Shown here: piece by piece, positions 34,906 through 46,008 of the stretch
Layout of the letters: every line of letters starts with the position of its first letter
How positions within the stretch are numbered: the first letter of the stretch is position 1
Origin: Herpomyces periplanetae
Taxonomy: Eukaryota; Ascomycota; Laboulbeniomycetes; Herpomycetales; Herpomycetaceae
Direction of reading: 5' to 3'
DNA: 64,000 bases
Assembly: GCA_009733715.1 (NCBI GenBank)
Contig: WMKJ01000001.1
Location: forward strand, 62,001-126,000
Notes under the pieces: generated by a model
What the model was told of the DNA's origin: nothing
Database searches by the model: none
What the model saw: only the letters and a program-made list of their open reading frames with translations
Position numbers and translations under genes: made by a program

Positions 34906-35362
34906 TTAAAAAAATTCTCAGCAAAATTCATCATACTATGCCTTCCCAAGAAAGGAAGTGCAAATGATTAGCCTTGCAAATATTCAAACGTTTCCCAAAA
35001 GAGAAAGGTGCAAAGAACTGTTCACTTTCCAGGTAACCAATGATCCTACGCTATAGTGGAAGGGCGATTTCCTAATTCGTCTAAATTATCCGAAACGGAT
35101 GTGACTTACTTCTGACGACGAGATGATTTTTCCCGATTTGGAAGTTAATTAATTACTTCACCAGTTGAACTTGTCTCTTCCATCTTAATCGGGTGATGCA
35201 TTTCCTTTTTAAGTAAGAAACGACAAGCTTAAAATGGAAGGTAACTGTCCGACCTTACTGAAAAAAGTAACCTCCTCCGTAAAAATCAACCTGAACTTGC
35301 TTTTTTTACTGCTCGTTCGTCTCGTCTACGCAATCGGAATGAATACACTTCACCGGCTCCGG

Positions 35363-35370
35363 TATATAAA
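35363..35370 (+). promoter_or_regulatory. TATA box of the FlbD-like gene
   Basis: TATATAAA stands alone about 580 bp before the FlbD-like ATG and just ahead of a long pyrimidine-rich tract (about 35400-35940). This is the layout of a TATA promoter followed by a long CT-rich 5' leader. The transcription start is inferred, not seen. Confidence 0.45.
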
Positions 35371-35951
35371 CCATCCAATGCTCCCAAGTGAACCGACAGT
35401 TTCCCGGCTTTTTCAATTTCTCGTTTCGTGTACTTGGCTCATCCATCTTCTCATTTCGTTTCTTTTGCTCTCATTCATTCCATTACTCGTATTCTTTTTC
35501 TTTTTTTCTTTTTTTGATTTTCTCCATTCCCGCTTATCTCGCATTCATTTCCCTCATCCATTTCTTCCCTTTCCCTTCCTCTACAACTACCACCACCTTC
35601 TCCTCTTCCCGTAATACCTTTTTTATCGTCTTTCTACCTCAATTTTTCCCTCATTCTTCCATTCCCAATTCCAATCCCCACACCAACTCTCCCTCCTCAC
35701 TTTACTCCATTTACTCACTTCCTTTAACCTCAAAGTTCATCTGTATTTAATTCCTTTCTCCTTTCTTCATGTCCCTCCTCACCTTTTCACCTATACTTTC
35801 ATCTCGCCTGCCCTCTATACTCGCTTTTATATAAACCCTGCCTCCATCTTCCCCTCCTCCCCAAGCGGTCCACCATCCCTCACCCATTCCTTTTCAGTTT
35901 ACTCCATTTTACTGCATTACTACTCTCAATTTCTCCTTCAATTGTCGGAAG

Positions 35952-37667
35952 ATGCCGGGCGCCTCTCGTAGACAATCCGAACTTTCTACCGACTCTAATG
36001 CTTCATCTGACCCACGTTCCCCATCCATCAACCTTACCACCGCAAATTCTTCTTCAACTAATCCATCAACTATCACCACAACCCATCATAGACGTGGTCC
36101 TTGGTCTATACCTGAAGATCAGCGTCTCATGATGCATGTCGAGCAAAACGGCCCGTATAACTGGGTCAGAATTTCAACTCTTCTCGGTACCAGATCTCCC
36201 AAACAATGCCGTGAAAGATATCATCAAAATCTCAAACCATCCCTTAACCATGAACCAATCTCTGAGGAAGAGGGTCGCTACATTGAATACCTGGTCTCTG
36301 AAATGGGTACTCGATGGGCTGAAATATCTCGTCGTTTACCCGGTAGGAGTGATAATGCCGTTAAAAACTGGTGGAATGGTGGTTTCAATCGACGTCGTAG
36401 AGCCGTACGAAATGCCGCTCTTTTACGCTACAGTCAATCTACTTCAGTTTCAACTTTACCTGCTCAAACCTTTCAACCTTCTGCCTCAACCCTCTATCCA
36501 ATTAATCGAGGTGTTGGCTCAACATCCGTCAATGTTCATTCTCCATTGAACCATTCAATTACCAATTCAACTTCAAACCTTACATGCCCGTCAAAATCTT
36601 CCCTGGGCTCTTCTATCGCTCCCGCCTCATCAACCTGTCCCCCCGTGAACCCCGTTCCAAGTTCAACTTCTCAAAAATCTATACCCGATCCCCCTCGTCC
36701 CCTTGAAATTTCTCCATCTCGTGCAGAACCCCATAATCCCTTTGCAAGAAGTAATACAACTATCAATGTTGCTACATCTCCCAGAGGCGGCCCTCCATCC
36801 TCGATAATATCAGAATCATCATCTTCAATACGCTCTCCCTTCACTTTACCTACGTCTCCATTAGATCCCCGGTCTGCTTCAAGTTCTTTTCGCGGTCGAA
36901 GTCCAAGTCGAAGTAATAGTCCAGAACGTCGTCCATGTACTGAAAATACCAAGGATTCTTCAATCAATTTAGCCCTTCTAAGCTCTGCAGCTACATCGCT
37001 ATCAGGTTCATCAACATCTTCTCGATCTTCTTCTTCTTCCCTCTCTTCCTATGATTCATTAGTAATTACTCCAACTGATGATGTTAATTCATCAAAATTT
37101 CCCTCTTTATCAAATTTACTTTCCCCTTCTTACTTGAAATCATATTCGAACCAATTCGCATCTTCTTCTCCTCCCATTGTCAATTCTACGGCTTCATCTA
37201 CCCGTCAATCATCATCTTGCTCCAGAAATTCCACAAACTTTTCCAAGGATGAAAGTCGTTGTGGTAACAATTCTGGATTACCTTCATCTTCCAAACCACC
37301 CAAACCATCATCTTCCCTTCCAAGTGTTCACGCGTTACTACCCAGAGATACTTCACGATCAGCATCGACATACCCTCCTGTATCAGATGGATTTCCCTTA
37401 GGATCTTGCACCGCTTTACCAAGACCAGCATATCCCGTTCATTGCGCATCACCTGCACTAACATCATCTAATGCAACAACTTCAACTTCATCACTCTATC
37501 AAATGTTATCAGAAACAACCAAATCTCCTACCCTGGGCACTAAATCAAAGTTAAATCCCGCAACCGTATCCAATTCCAACTCCCCGTATTCACGAGCTAC
37601 TTCGGCAAATCATACTTCTATGGCCCGTGATGCAAAATTGGACCTAAGGACAATATTACACGTTTAA
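35952..37667 (+). CDS. flbD: FlbD-like Myb transcription factor
   Basis: Single exon, 571 residues. Two Myb repeats sit near the N-terminus (about residues 46-150): RRGPWSIPEDQRLMMHVEQN, NWVRISTLLGTRSPKQCRER, YHQNLKPSLNHEPISEEEGR and RWAEISRRLPGRSDNAVKNW followed by WNGGFNRRRR. These match the R2R3 domain of FlbD, the Aspergillus regulator of conidiation, and its relatives in other ascomycetes. The remaining 420 residues are Ser/Thr/Pro-rich and disordered, longer than in A. nidulans FlbD (about 310 residues), with basic patches (RRRRAVRNA right after the Myb domain) likely to serve nuclear import. The gene has a long pyrimidine-rich leader and a 9-kb upstream desert, as expected for a finely regulated developmental factor. 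Orthology rather than a paralogue is likely but unproven. Confidence 0.88.
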   Translation: MPGASRRQSELSTDSNASSDPRSPSINLTTANSSSTNPSTITTTHHRRGPWSIPEDQRLMMHVEQNGPYNWVRISTLLGTRSPKQCRERYHQNLKPSLNHEPISEEEGRYIEYLVSEMGTRWAEISRRLPGRSDNAVKNWWNGGFNRRRRAVRNAALLRYSQSTSVSTLPAQTFQPSASTLYPINRGVGSTSVNVHSPLNHSITNSTSNLTCPSKSSLGSSIAPASSTCPPVNPVPSSTSQKSIPDPPRPLEISPSRAEPHNPFARSNTTINVATSPRGGPPSSIISESSSSIRSPFTLPTSPLDPRSASSSFRGRSPSRSNSPERRPCTENTKDSSINLALLSSAATSLSGSSTSSRSSSSSLSSYDSLVITPTDDVNSSKFPSLSNLLSPSYLKSYSNQFASSSPPIVNSTASSTRQSSSCSRNSTNFSKDESRCGNNSGLPSSSKPPKPSSSLPSVHALLPRDTSRSASTYPPVSDGFPLGSCTALPRPAYPVHCASPALTSSNATTSTSSLYQMLSETTKSPTLGTKSKLNPATVSNSNSPYSRATSANHTSMARDAKLDLRTILHV

Positions 37668-39749
37668 TCGTGTTGATGGTTAAAGAGGGTGTCGTCTCGG
37701 ATGAATCCTTTCGTCTCGATTCTTCACTTTCTTTAAATCAGATGTACATAAGAATATTAGAACATCTACGTACTCATTATACCATACCATACCATATTAT
37801 ACCATACTAATCCCCTTGGTCTCTTTCGCTCGCATGGACTAGATATCCAGATGTGATATGTACGTTTGATAATTAATTCGTTAATATAATCGAGGCAAGC
37901 GGTTCCGCCTAATAGTATCACGATTCCTTGAATAAGAAACATGCCTAAATATACTTGTGCGAGTGTGCATGTATTACCCATTTCTCTAATCTCGTATACA
38001 CCTTTACCATTTAATTTCTTACTTGGTTCCATAGCTTTACCGTTATCGTGGACGCAGATGTGTGTGTGTGCGCACACACGAGCACAATATAATTCGTTTA
38101 AGCGTTAGTCGTTTCTACGTTAGCATTAACCGTGAATCAAGCACACGCCCACCACCCATCATTTTTCGCAGGTGGGACACGTAGGACCAATGACAGATGA
38201 AGGAATCGAGTAATTTTGTAAATAGATAAAGCATGCGAGAGAGCGTAAATACGACGTTTTTAGCACGCTGGCACACTGGAACACTGGATCGCACGTGTTC
38301 GTCCAGCTTGCAAAGTTTTGTCGCATCCATTTACGCTAGACCAAGCTACCAAGTCAAGCTTCCGATTCGTCGTGTATCAGTTCCCGTTAGACTTTACCTT
38401 AGCGTACCATGTTAACGCTTGTCCGCTATACGCTCGTACAGTTTGCTGGACTTACCATGTGTCAGTCCTTGAGTCATGCTAACGGTGATAATCCATCCTA
38501 TCGCCGTACAACTAGCTAGGCGCAGTAAAGTCTCGGGGGATTCAAAGCAAGGCAAGGCATGGCAAAGAGAAGGAAAACGTTATCAATGTACCTTGACAAT
38601 TTTTTACCCTTGCCGCCTTTCACTCGTATACTTCACACGTTCGTTCGTGTAAACTTTCCCACTCTCCTCATTTTCTCTTTAATACACATCTCCTCATCTA
38701 CCGCTCCTTCACGTTAAACGTACGCCCGTTCGCATTACAAGCCGTCTAACGCTATTTATCCAACTACGTGATATCCCTTGCGTGAATATGCTAGCGTAAA
38801 GTTTTCCACCAGAACTTCCATGTTCCTAATGTACACATTTACATAGACGTAAACTTGAACAAAACTTATATTCTTCCAATATCATGCGTTCATTCACACC
38901 TTCACATCACATACACACATAAACTATCCTACTCTCATATGCCCTTACGTCGCTCTATTTCTTGTATGCTCTTTACAACCATTTACTGGTTCATTCATGA
39001 CATAGTTAACGATGCGATCAATGGGGGAACCGACCGGGTATAATCTAGGGTAAAAGTTCGTTTAAATAGGTACAACAGTAAATGAGTAGTGTAAATCAGG
39101 CCGCAAGAATGAAACGACATGATGTGTCAAACACATGAATTCCGTGTATAAAAGAATACATGAGACCGACCAACGCATGCATGCATATACGCACAAATGA
39201 ACTCTTGCTCACTAAAACTTTTATACGTACAGTGTAAGGCCGTGCACCAGTGTGGATGAAAATAAAAAGTAGTGAAAGCGCATGAGATTAACACAAAATA
39301 AGCATGAGAGGGAGCAAATGCGTCGAATGTAATGCAGTCGTTCACACTCCAACGAGAATATAATCCACGCAGATCCGGGAAACACAAATTTCATTCCGAG
39401 AACACGTAAGTCTGGTCAATTAAGCAAGCATTAGCACATACAGTAAGATTAATGAACCTGGTCGGTCATACGAAACGAGATTCACGCTGATGCATGCATC
39501 CGAGCACCGGAATATACATTATGAAAAATAATGTTTCGGGAACTGCGATGCGATGCAATGCTACATTGTGCGGCAATTCTCTGAATTTTCTACTCAGCTA
39601 GAAATGTCTATTAAAATTGTGTTCGAGTACCGTGATAAAATCGTCAGCGCTGCCAATTAATCGTTACTCCCGACATAAAGTTTCATATTCTATACTGTAC
39701 AAACGATTCATTCATAAAGGTGTTAAAATATGTCATACGGAAAAATAAC
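37668..39749. other. intergenic region, convergent 3' ends
   Basis: 2.1 kb between the FlbD-like gene and the E2 gene, which end facing each other. Contains a CCATA tandem (about 37781-37807), a GTGTGT/GCGCACAC patch near 38060 and a GCATGCATGCATGC-like stretch near 39176. No supportable gene. Confidence 0.5.
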
Positions 39750-41684
39750 TTACTCGGAACTTTCATGCGCAGAACGCCTTAACCGACGACTGTAAACCTT
39801 TTTATCTTCAGCTGATCCCCAGAATAACTTTGCCGCTTCAGGATTAACATGTGTACGCGGATCGTACGTTGGATTTTCATCTTCTATAACTGAAACTATG
39901 GCTTCAATGTACGATTTAAGATCGTCAGGCTTTTGTGTCGAGAAAAATAAATTTCCATCTCGTGAAACCCGATGATGGAAAATTGGCGTTTCCATTTTAA
40001 CTCGAGGAAGTTCATTGGGAAATCTTGGGGAAATGATCATTTTAATGCGAAATACACCACCGTCCAAGTTTGTCATTGGCTTCCCAAATAGAACAATTTG
40101 CCATTCGAAAGGATTCCCATCCACTATTTTGATATCCACAGACGTATCGTCCTGTCTTTTGTAGAGTTCTACGGTTTGCTCAAATTGCCGGTAAATATTA
40201 TTGGCAATGCTTAACTCTTTCTCTTGCGCAATTATACCCTCTTGAATCCACGATCGAGTTTCTTCATCAATTGCTATTTTCAACCTTGATAACCGATTTT
40301 TTAGGTCCGTATACTGATAAGTTCCATCCATTGTATTTCCCAATCCTTCAAAAGGCATACGAAAAAATTTTTCCCCATCTCGATGTAGAGACATTCCCTC
40401 CATTACAGCGTCTATGTATGAGTCGTAATACCATAGAAAAAGTCGTTTAATTTTATCACGGAATGGATCAAATGAGTTATTACACATTGTAGAAGGGTAT
40501 GCGTCTGACACTGTCCGATTATCTCCCGATGTCATTGGACAGTTTGAGATTCCTACACCAAGGCAGTCTTCCAAACGTTCAATTACTGCTATGCGAATGG
40601 TTTCATGCCGAATCTAGTAAAGGAATGATTAGCAATAAAAATTAAATTATTTGACAAGGTTATTACGCTCTTGTCAAATATATTAAAGCATCAAATACCA
40701 TTATACCTTTGCCGAGTATGCAGCTTGGTTTAACTTATCTCGTTTACTAGTTGCTTCTTCAAAACCGGGTTCATTTTCGTATGGGTTACTCGACATGAGG
40801 CTTTGGATAGAGATTAAAATGGATTCCAATCCTTGAGCTGATGACCATTCTTCACCACGTTCACCACGCCATGTGCTATTAAAATGGGTAAGTAATAGAA
40901 CAATTGAAAAAAGTAAGTATAATTAACCAAGATAAAAATTGGTACCCTAAAATTGATCTTTGTCAAGTTAGTCAATCATATTTTGTAAAAGTAAAATAAA
41001 GGCATTGGAAGGTGAATCTTGTAGGTTCATATAAATCAAATGACATACAAGCAAACCTTTCCTTGAGAGTAAATATTTGGATTGAATCGAGTTCGTCCTG
41101 AATTGGTAGTAATTGCAGTAACAGATGGAGCTTTGGTGGGATAATCTAAGGAGAAAAGAGTTAACGGAGGTTGAAGAGGAAGATTATGGTAGGGGGTAAA
41201 GATTAGTGTAATAAAAATTTTGAAGAAATTTTAAGCTAACCTCGACCAAACTTAACCAGAAACTAAACCTGCCTCCGTTAGCCAGCTGGACGTTAACATA
41301 ACTATCATCATGGAGTACGAGGTAACGAAATCCCGGGTAAACCTGCCTCGAAGAATCCAAAAGCATAAGGCGTATCAGGAGGTCCAATTATGAGAGCCCG
41401 AACATTTCGTACGTTTGACTCTTGATAAGCAACGGAAATTGCTGGAGAAAGTTAATAAAAGTCTCATGATTCAGATAACTTGTATAAGGGTAGGGTAGTA
41501 ATATAAAGACTAGTAGAAGTATAGCTTTACATACACAAATCGGAACTTTTTTGAATTTCGTATAACTCCTTAATTCCATTACCACCATCATCAAGTTAGT
41601 ATTGTAATGTTATTATTACTTCAAAGTAACACCTTCATAAAAATAACTAACTCTGGTTATCCGGATAACGGATTGATCGGCCAT
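39750..41684 (-). CDS. UBE2Z-like ubiquitin-conjugating enzyme with a second UBC-like domain
   Basis: Eight exons on the minus strand: 41652-41684, 41535-41568, 41347-41441, 41241-41262, 41049-41145, 40946-40957, 40707-40875 and 39750-40613. Phases agree and give 441 residues. Domain 1 (about 1-170) is a UBE2Z-type E2: [57 protein letters not shown] with catalytic Cys93, [20 protein letters not shown] and [15 protein letters not shown], then [15 protein letters not shown]. Domain 2 (about 290-430) has a UBC shape ([41 protein letters not shown]) but Phe where the active Cys would be (GNLFF), so it looks like an inactive, UEV-like partner. Exon 6 is only 12 nt and exon 4 only 22 nt; intron 41263-41346 needs a GC donor. 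The stop coincides with GAGTAAGT, so one more 3' exon is possible. Confidence 0.88.
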
Positions 41685-43935
41685 CACGACGAGCGAAGAA
41701 ACATGATCCCAAAACAGTTTTACAAATATAACACCATAAAAATTCCCAGCAGTTGTGAATATGAAGTATAAAGTGTAAAATTAATTTGATAACACAAGCC
41801 CTTTTATTTTACCAGTAACCATGTATAATTTGAGAAATACACACTTTACTTATAAAACAATGAGTTAAACCCCCCGTTATACGCTTTACCAACGAATGTG
41901 AAAATTAGCTTGTTATAATTCATGTAAAAGATACCTGTATAAATCGATTCCACGAAATACTTCTGAAAAGTAAAATTCCCCACCATTCCCCTTAAGAATA
42001 TTGAATTTACGAGAAATAAATATCTTCAAAACAACCTGAACACGACCCTTTTTACAATTCTTTGCAGGTTCGACTGCGAAATCCTCCCCGATTACGTAAG
42101 TGCTAGTGCTGGGTCACGATGGAGCCGAAGGGAGATGGGCTTTGGAGGGGTGGAAGAGGGGATAAGGATGGTTGGATGGCGTGGGTTGGGTTGCGGTACG
42201 TTGGATTGCACTGTGTTGCGTTACATTCCGCTACTTTGATGGTAATAATTTTGTCTGAACCATTTTATCTTGTTTCCCTCCCACAGCAACATTTTCCTTA
42301 TCACTCAACTATAGTTATTATACCACACTCTTACCTATACACTATAGCCATAACCTACATTTTTACTTGATCTAATTCGATCAACTTTGGGTTATATACT
42401 CTCGTCTCCTTCAATTCATGAAATCAACTTTTCAGCCTCTTTAACCATCTTAATTATTCATACTCCACCTATTTCCAACTTACTACGGAACTTCAATGTA
42501 CTCAAACTTCCAACGTGTCAGCCCTTACCCTTATGCTGTTCGAATCGAGTTTATCGTTTTCATGTTTCACTTTATCCTTTCCTCCATAAATCAACGGGTA
42601 ATATCGCGTTTGGTTAAACTTTCAATTACTGTTATTCCCGAAAAATTAACCCCTTTCTGCTACAAATGTATACACTTCGTCAGACGTTACCCAAACAAAC
42701 CTTTAACAAGTGAAACTTTGCCTGAAATTCTCCATTATTCTCTTGACTACCTATATCATTATATTTAAGTCAACCTACTCCCTATATACCTTGACTCGTA
42801 TAAATCTTGTCATCATATCCACCTGGGCTGTCCCTTATTTCGTCGTATTCATGTCAAAAATCATTAACATCAATGTCACCTCAATACAAAGCAAATAGTA
42901 TGAAGAGTAACTCTATAAACTTCTTAATCTTGCCTAGAATTAATTTTCGTAATCTCCCTTTTTAATATTTTCATCGCCTCTCTTCTTCAATATAATGTTT
43001 TGGTTATCCAAGTTAACTCAATCTTTCTTCCAAAATATTTACACCTATACAATAAATACCCCTTCCAAACACTATCATAAACAACAATGACATCTATTCT
43101 GTACGTGTTTTATTTTTAAAATTGTTCTTACTAACCTTTTCATTTTTATACAAATCCACCAATTCCCTCACTCAATAAATCTTTCAAACTCTCTGTTAAC
43201 TGTACCTTTCCCCAACAATCCCACTCTAATGATATGAAACTTACCTATATATTCATCCATAGCTAGGTTTTCCCTTATAACAACTCGTAATACTTATGCA
43301 ACTATTACCACTATAGGCATGTTTAATCCTTTCTTATACGACATTCTTAAAATATTAAAAACCATGCATCTAAAATATTCTATGTCAAACGAAATGCCTT
43401 CACTAAACTCCACAAAAAAACCTTTTCAAAAGTTCATTCAACCCAAATTCTTCCTGAACGTTCCCAAATAGTCCAAAACGGCTCTTTCCCTAATAATTTA
43501 CCCCGCATCTCATCTCTAACGTTCATCCCGCCTTCCTTTCTCAACACATCCGAAACAAGAAGCTTCCACAAAACTTCTTTGAAATCAATCGAACACTCTT
43601 CTAGAAAGCTTCTAGAAGGAATCTAGATAACTTTTGTATAATTGCTTCTTTCATCTCATTTACTCTGAATAAGCAAGTCATTGGCATTGGCGAAGTATGC
43701 CACAAACGCCAAAAGGTTAGGTGAAAAAGTTCACGATAATTATACTTTTTAGATTAATATTTGTTAAAAAGTTTTCAGGCATTTATAAAATTCTTTTAAA
43801 AATCTACAAAATTCTTTGCTTCATTGTACTACATTTCTCATAGATTATTTCATCATTCAGATAAAATGTCGGCATATTGTTAACACCCAGTTGCTCGTTG
43901 CAAACTTTTTTTTAATGCTAACTTATATTATGCAG
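41685..43935. other. 2.25-kb intergenic region between divergent genes
   Basis: Holds the promoters of the E2 gene (minus) and TRS23 (plus). From about 42.25 kb on, the plus strand is rich in C, T and A, like other leaders here. Many short open frames exist because of this bias; none looks like protein. A heat-shock-element-like palindrome lies at 43599-43626. TRS23 probably has a small first exon inside the last few hundred bases. Confidence 0.45.
43599..43626. promoter_or_regulatory. heat-shock-element-like repeat
   Basis: Two TTCTAGAA palindromes spaced by AGC (43599-43606 and 43610-43617) followed by GGAATCTAG. Heat-shock factor binds inverted TTC/GAA units; here the spacing between the pairs is 3 rather than the ideal 2, so this is only HSE-like. 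It is 340 bp before the first certain TRS23 exon. Confidence 0.35.
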
Positions 43936-44618
43936 GGTCGTCTTAGCTTTACTCATTATAAACAAAGCCGGTGGTCTCATTTATAATCGCGAGTTTCACG
44001 CTGGACTAGCCAAAATTGATACTAATGACTTGCTCGTAATAGCCAGCACATTTCACGGGTAAGCCATAAGCGAACTTGAAATTTCGCCTTTCTCAACCCT
44101 TTCATAACTAAAACTTTTCGTATAGAATTCACGCAATTACCCAACAAATCTGCCCTGTTCCCCCCCTACCGCATACTTCATTACTCTCATCCAGCTTTAC
44201 ACCTAATGCACCCACAGGCCCTGTGTTTACTCCGCAACCAACGGGCTTACAAGTTTTGGAAACGTCAACATTTTTTTTACACTGCTTCCAAACCATATCA
44301 GGAACTAAATTTCTCCTTTTTACCGAACCATCATCTTCCCAAACTTTCATGTCCAATTCTAATCCTTTAATACAGTCCCATCAATCATCTTCAGGTTTCA
44401 TGGGCTTGGGCTCCAATATCACATCATCTTCTACTTCACATTCCTCCTCAAATGCTTCGACGTTTTCCTCGGCCACTAACGTTGATCAAATCCTTCGTCG
44501 GATATGTGAACTGTACGCTGACTATGTAATGAAAAACCCATTTTACACCCTGGAAATGCCTATACGTTGTGATAAATTCGATCGACACCTTGATCAATTC
44601 GCTCGTTCTGTTCGATAG
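43936..44618 (+). CDS. TRS23: TRAPP complex subunit TRS23 (TRAPPC4)
   Basis: At least two exons: 43936-44058 and 44126-44618, with a 67-nt intron (GTAAGCC...GTATAG). The first visible exon follows an ATTATGCAG acceptor and begins inside the protein (VLALLIINKAGGLIYNREF), so an initiating exon of a few codons must lie upstream; I could not fix it. TRS23 is a core sybindin-fold subunit of the TRAPP Rab exchange factors acting in ER-Golgi and Golgi traffic. Family features: GLQVLETSTFFLHCFQTISG, TKFLLFTEP and the C-terminal LRRICELYADYVMKNPFYTL followed by EMPIRCDKFDRHL. A Ser-rich insert of about 55 residues (44340-44480) separates the two halves. It is convergent with RPN10, 108 bp away. Confidence 0.9.
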
Positions 44619-44726
44619 AAGACAGTTTGGGCTATTTTTTTACACTGGTTAGACAAACGAATCAATACAACGCAAGTCCATGATTTTTATTTCGTTAAAA
44701 AGTACATTCTTGTCCCGTTCTTTATA

Positions 44727-46008
44727 TTAATCGGTCTCCATAGCATCTGGATTTTCTACTTCGGTTTGCTCATTACCTTTTGAATCTTTGTTGTCTTCTT
44801 TTTTGGAATTGGATTCCGTTGATGATGTTGCGGTTGCCACTGCTCGACCAGACGACTCACCCTCATCCTCTTCTTTGATTGTTTCTTCTACCTTTACTGA
44901 TGCTGCTTTTTCCTTCTTTTCTCGTTCTTGTCGAGCCTTCTCCTCCTCGTAACTCATTCGCAAAGCCATAGCCAACTCTGGATCCAGAGATGGATCAACA
45001 CCAAATTCAAATAAACTCATGTCTCCTTCAAGACCCCCATCATCCCGAATACCCGAACCAGATGTACTGGCACCCGTACCCGCTAATATAGGTGTTGAAA
45101 CAATTGAATCTGATAATAACGATGACCCTGGTGGAATGATAGCTAAGTGGGATCCGTCACCCCCTTGTATAGCTTCATTAAAAGCTTCCAGTTTCTTTAC
45201 ATTAGAATCGGATAATTCGCCAAACGCAATTATATCTACGCATATATTGCCCTTTTTCATTTTTTTAGCCAAGCGTACTAGCGTCTCTTCGTCTTCAGTT
45301 ATTTCGGAGCAATTAAACACAATTATCCTTTGCCGTTGAGACTTGTTTTGACGATGCTTTAAGGCGAGCTAAATAATTCTCTGGTTAACCCACAAAACTA
45401 GATTGAGGTGAGGCAGACTTATAATAAGGATGGATTAGGTAGGAAATTTTCATAACTTACAGCTGCAACATTAATGGCCGTTAAAAGATGAGGAACTCCC
45501 ATGATTCGCGTTCTATGCATTCCATGCAAAATTTTCCCCAGGTCAGTTGTAAGTGTAGTCAAAACATTGGGGCCTGACCACCCGCCCATGCTCAGTAATC
45601 CCACAGATGACTCTGGATTCATGTCGGTTTTCGCCGTAAAAATTAGATTAACGGCATCAGCTTGCGCTTCAAATCGAGTAGGCCTGTATTATAAGGATTA
45701 AAATAATTAGATCTACCAAACCTAATCGAGTTGCAGGTTATAAGGTAATAAAATAAAAACTAACAAATAATCTCCATTTCTACTCGTTTCGCTGTTGTCA
45801 ACTCTATTCAATTATGCCTCAATAATTGAGATGAAACGTTAGCCGGTATACTCAAGTTGTGATAAAAGGTAAATTAAACTTATCATATTAAGCAGACCAA
45901 TGTATATAATTAATTCAAAGAATTCTCTGGATAAACGATATACACATTTAAACTTTTCATAGCAAAAAAATGTTGGACTAACACAATCATAGTTGCCTCG
46001 AGCACCAT
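44727..46008 (-). CDS. RPN10: RPN10, ubiquitin receptor of the 26S proteasome
   Basis: Four exons: 45983-46008, 45765-45803, 45461-45683 and 44727-45368; introns of 179, 81 and 92 nt; 309 residues. RPN10 captures polyubiquitinated substrates at the proteasome lid-base interface. The von Willebrand A domain is complete: MVLEATMIVVDNSETSRNGD, LPTRFEAQADAVNLIFTAKT, NPESSVGLLSMGG, ALKHRQNKSQRQRIIVFNCS, VDIIAFGE and HLAIIPPGSSLLSD. A ubiquitin-interacting motif follows (DPELAMALRMSYEEEKARQ, about residues 224-242), then an acidic Lys/Glu/Ser tail. The first two exons carry only 21 codons between them and were placed from the conserved N-terminus. Confidence 0.95.

Larger units (their letters stand above)
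26924..35951. other. 9-kb stretch without a supportable gene, upstream of the FlbD-like gene
   Basis: No frame here has both an ATG and protein-like sequence; the longest are low-complexity. What it holds: TCACGTGA at 27126-27133; an alternating purine-pyrimidine tract 27690-27763; CTG/CCG repeat 28071-28103; G-rich block 28607-28633; GGCCA repeats 28834-28868 and 34752-34815; TCA repeat 30513-30535; GCC repeat 31049-31078; a hexamer-like GTCTGC repeat 33352-33388; a GAT/GCT/CCG repeat 34861-34905; a TATA box at 35363; and a pyrimidine-rich leader 35400-35940. Blocks of purine bias (28.1-29.0, 33.0-34.7 kb) alternate with blocks of pyrimidine bias (29.4-30.9, 35.4-35.9 kb), which may reflect noncoding transcription on both strands. 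I infer a large control region for the developmental Myb gene. Confidence 0.45.

Noticed and set aside
35234-35750. Hydrophobic open frames of 120-126 codons before the FlbD-like gene
   Set aside because: They are Phe/Leu/Ser runs produced by the CT-rich leader. One could act as an upstream frame, but it does not look like a membrane protein.
41184-41594. Single-frame peptides (67-68 codons) across the 5' part of the E2 gene
   Set aside because: They read through introns. The spliced model recovers the E2 consensus in every segment.
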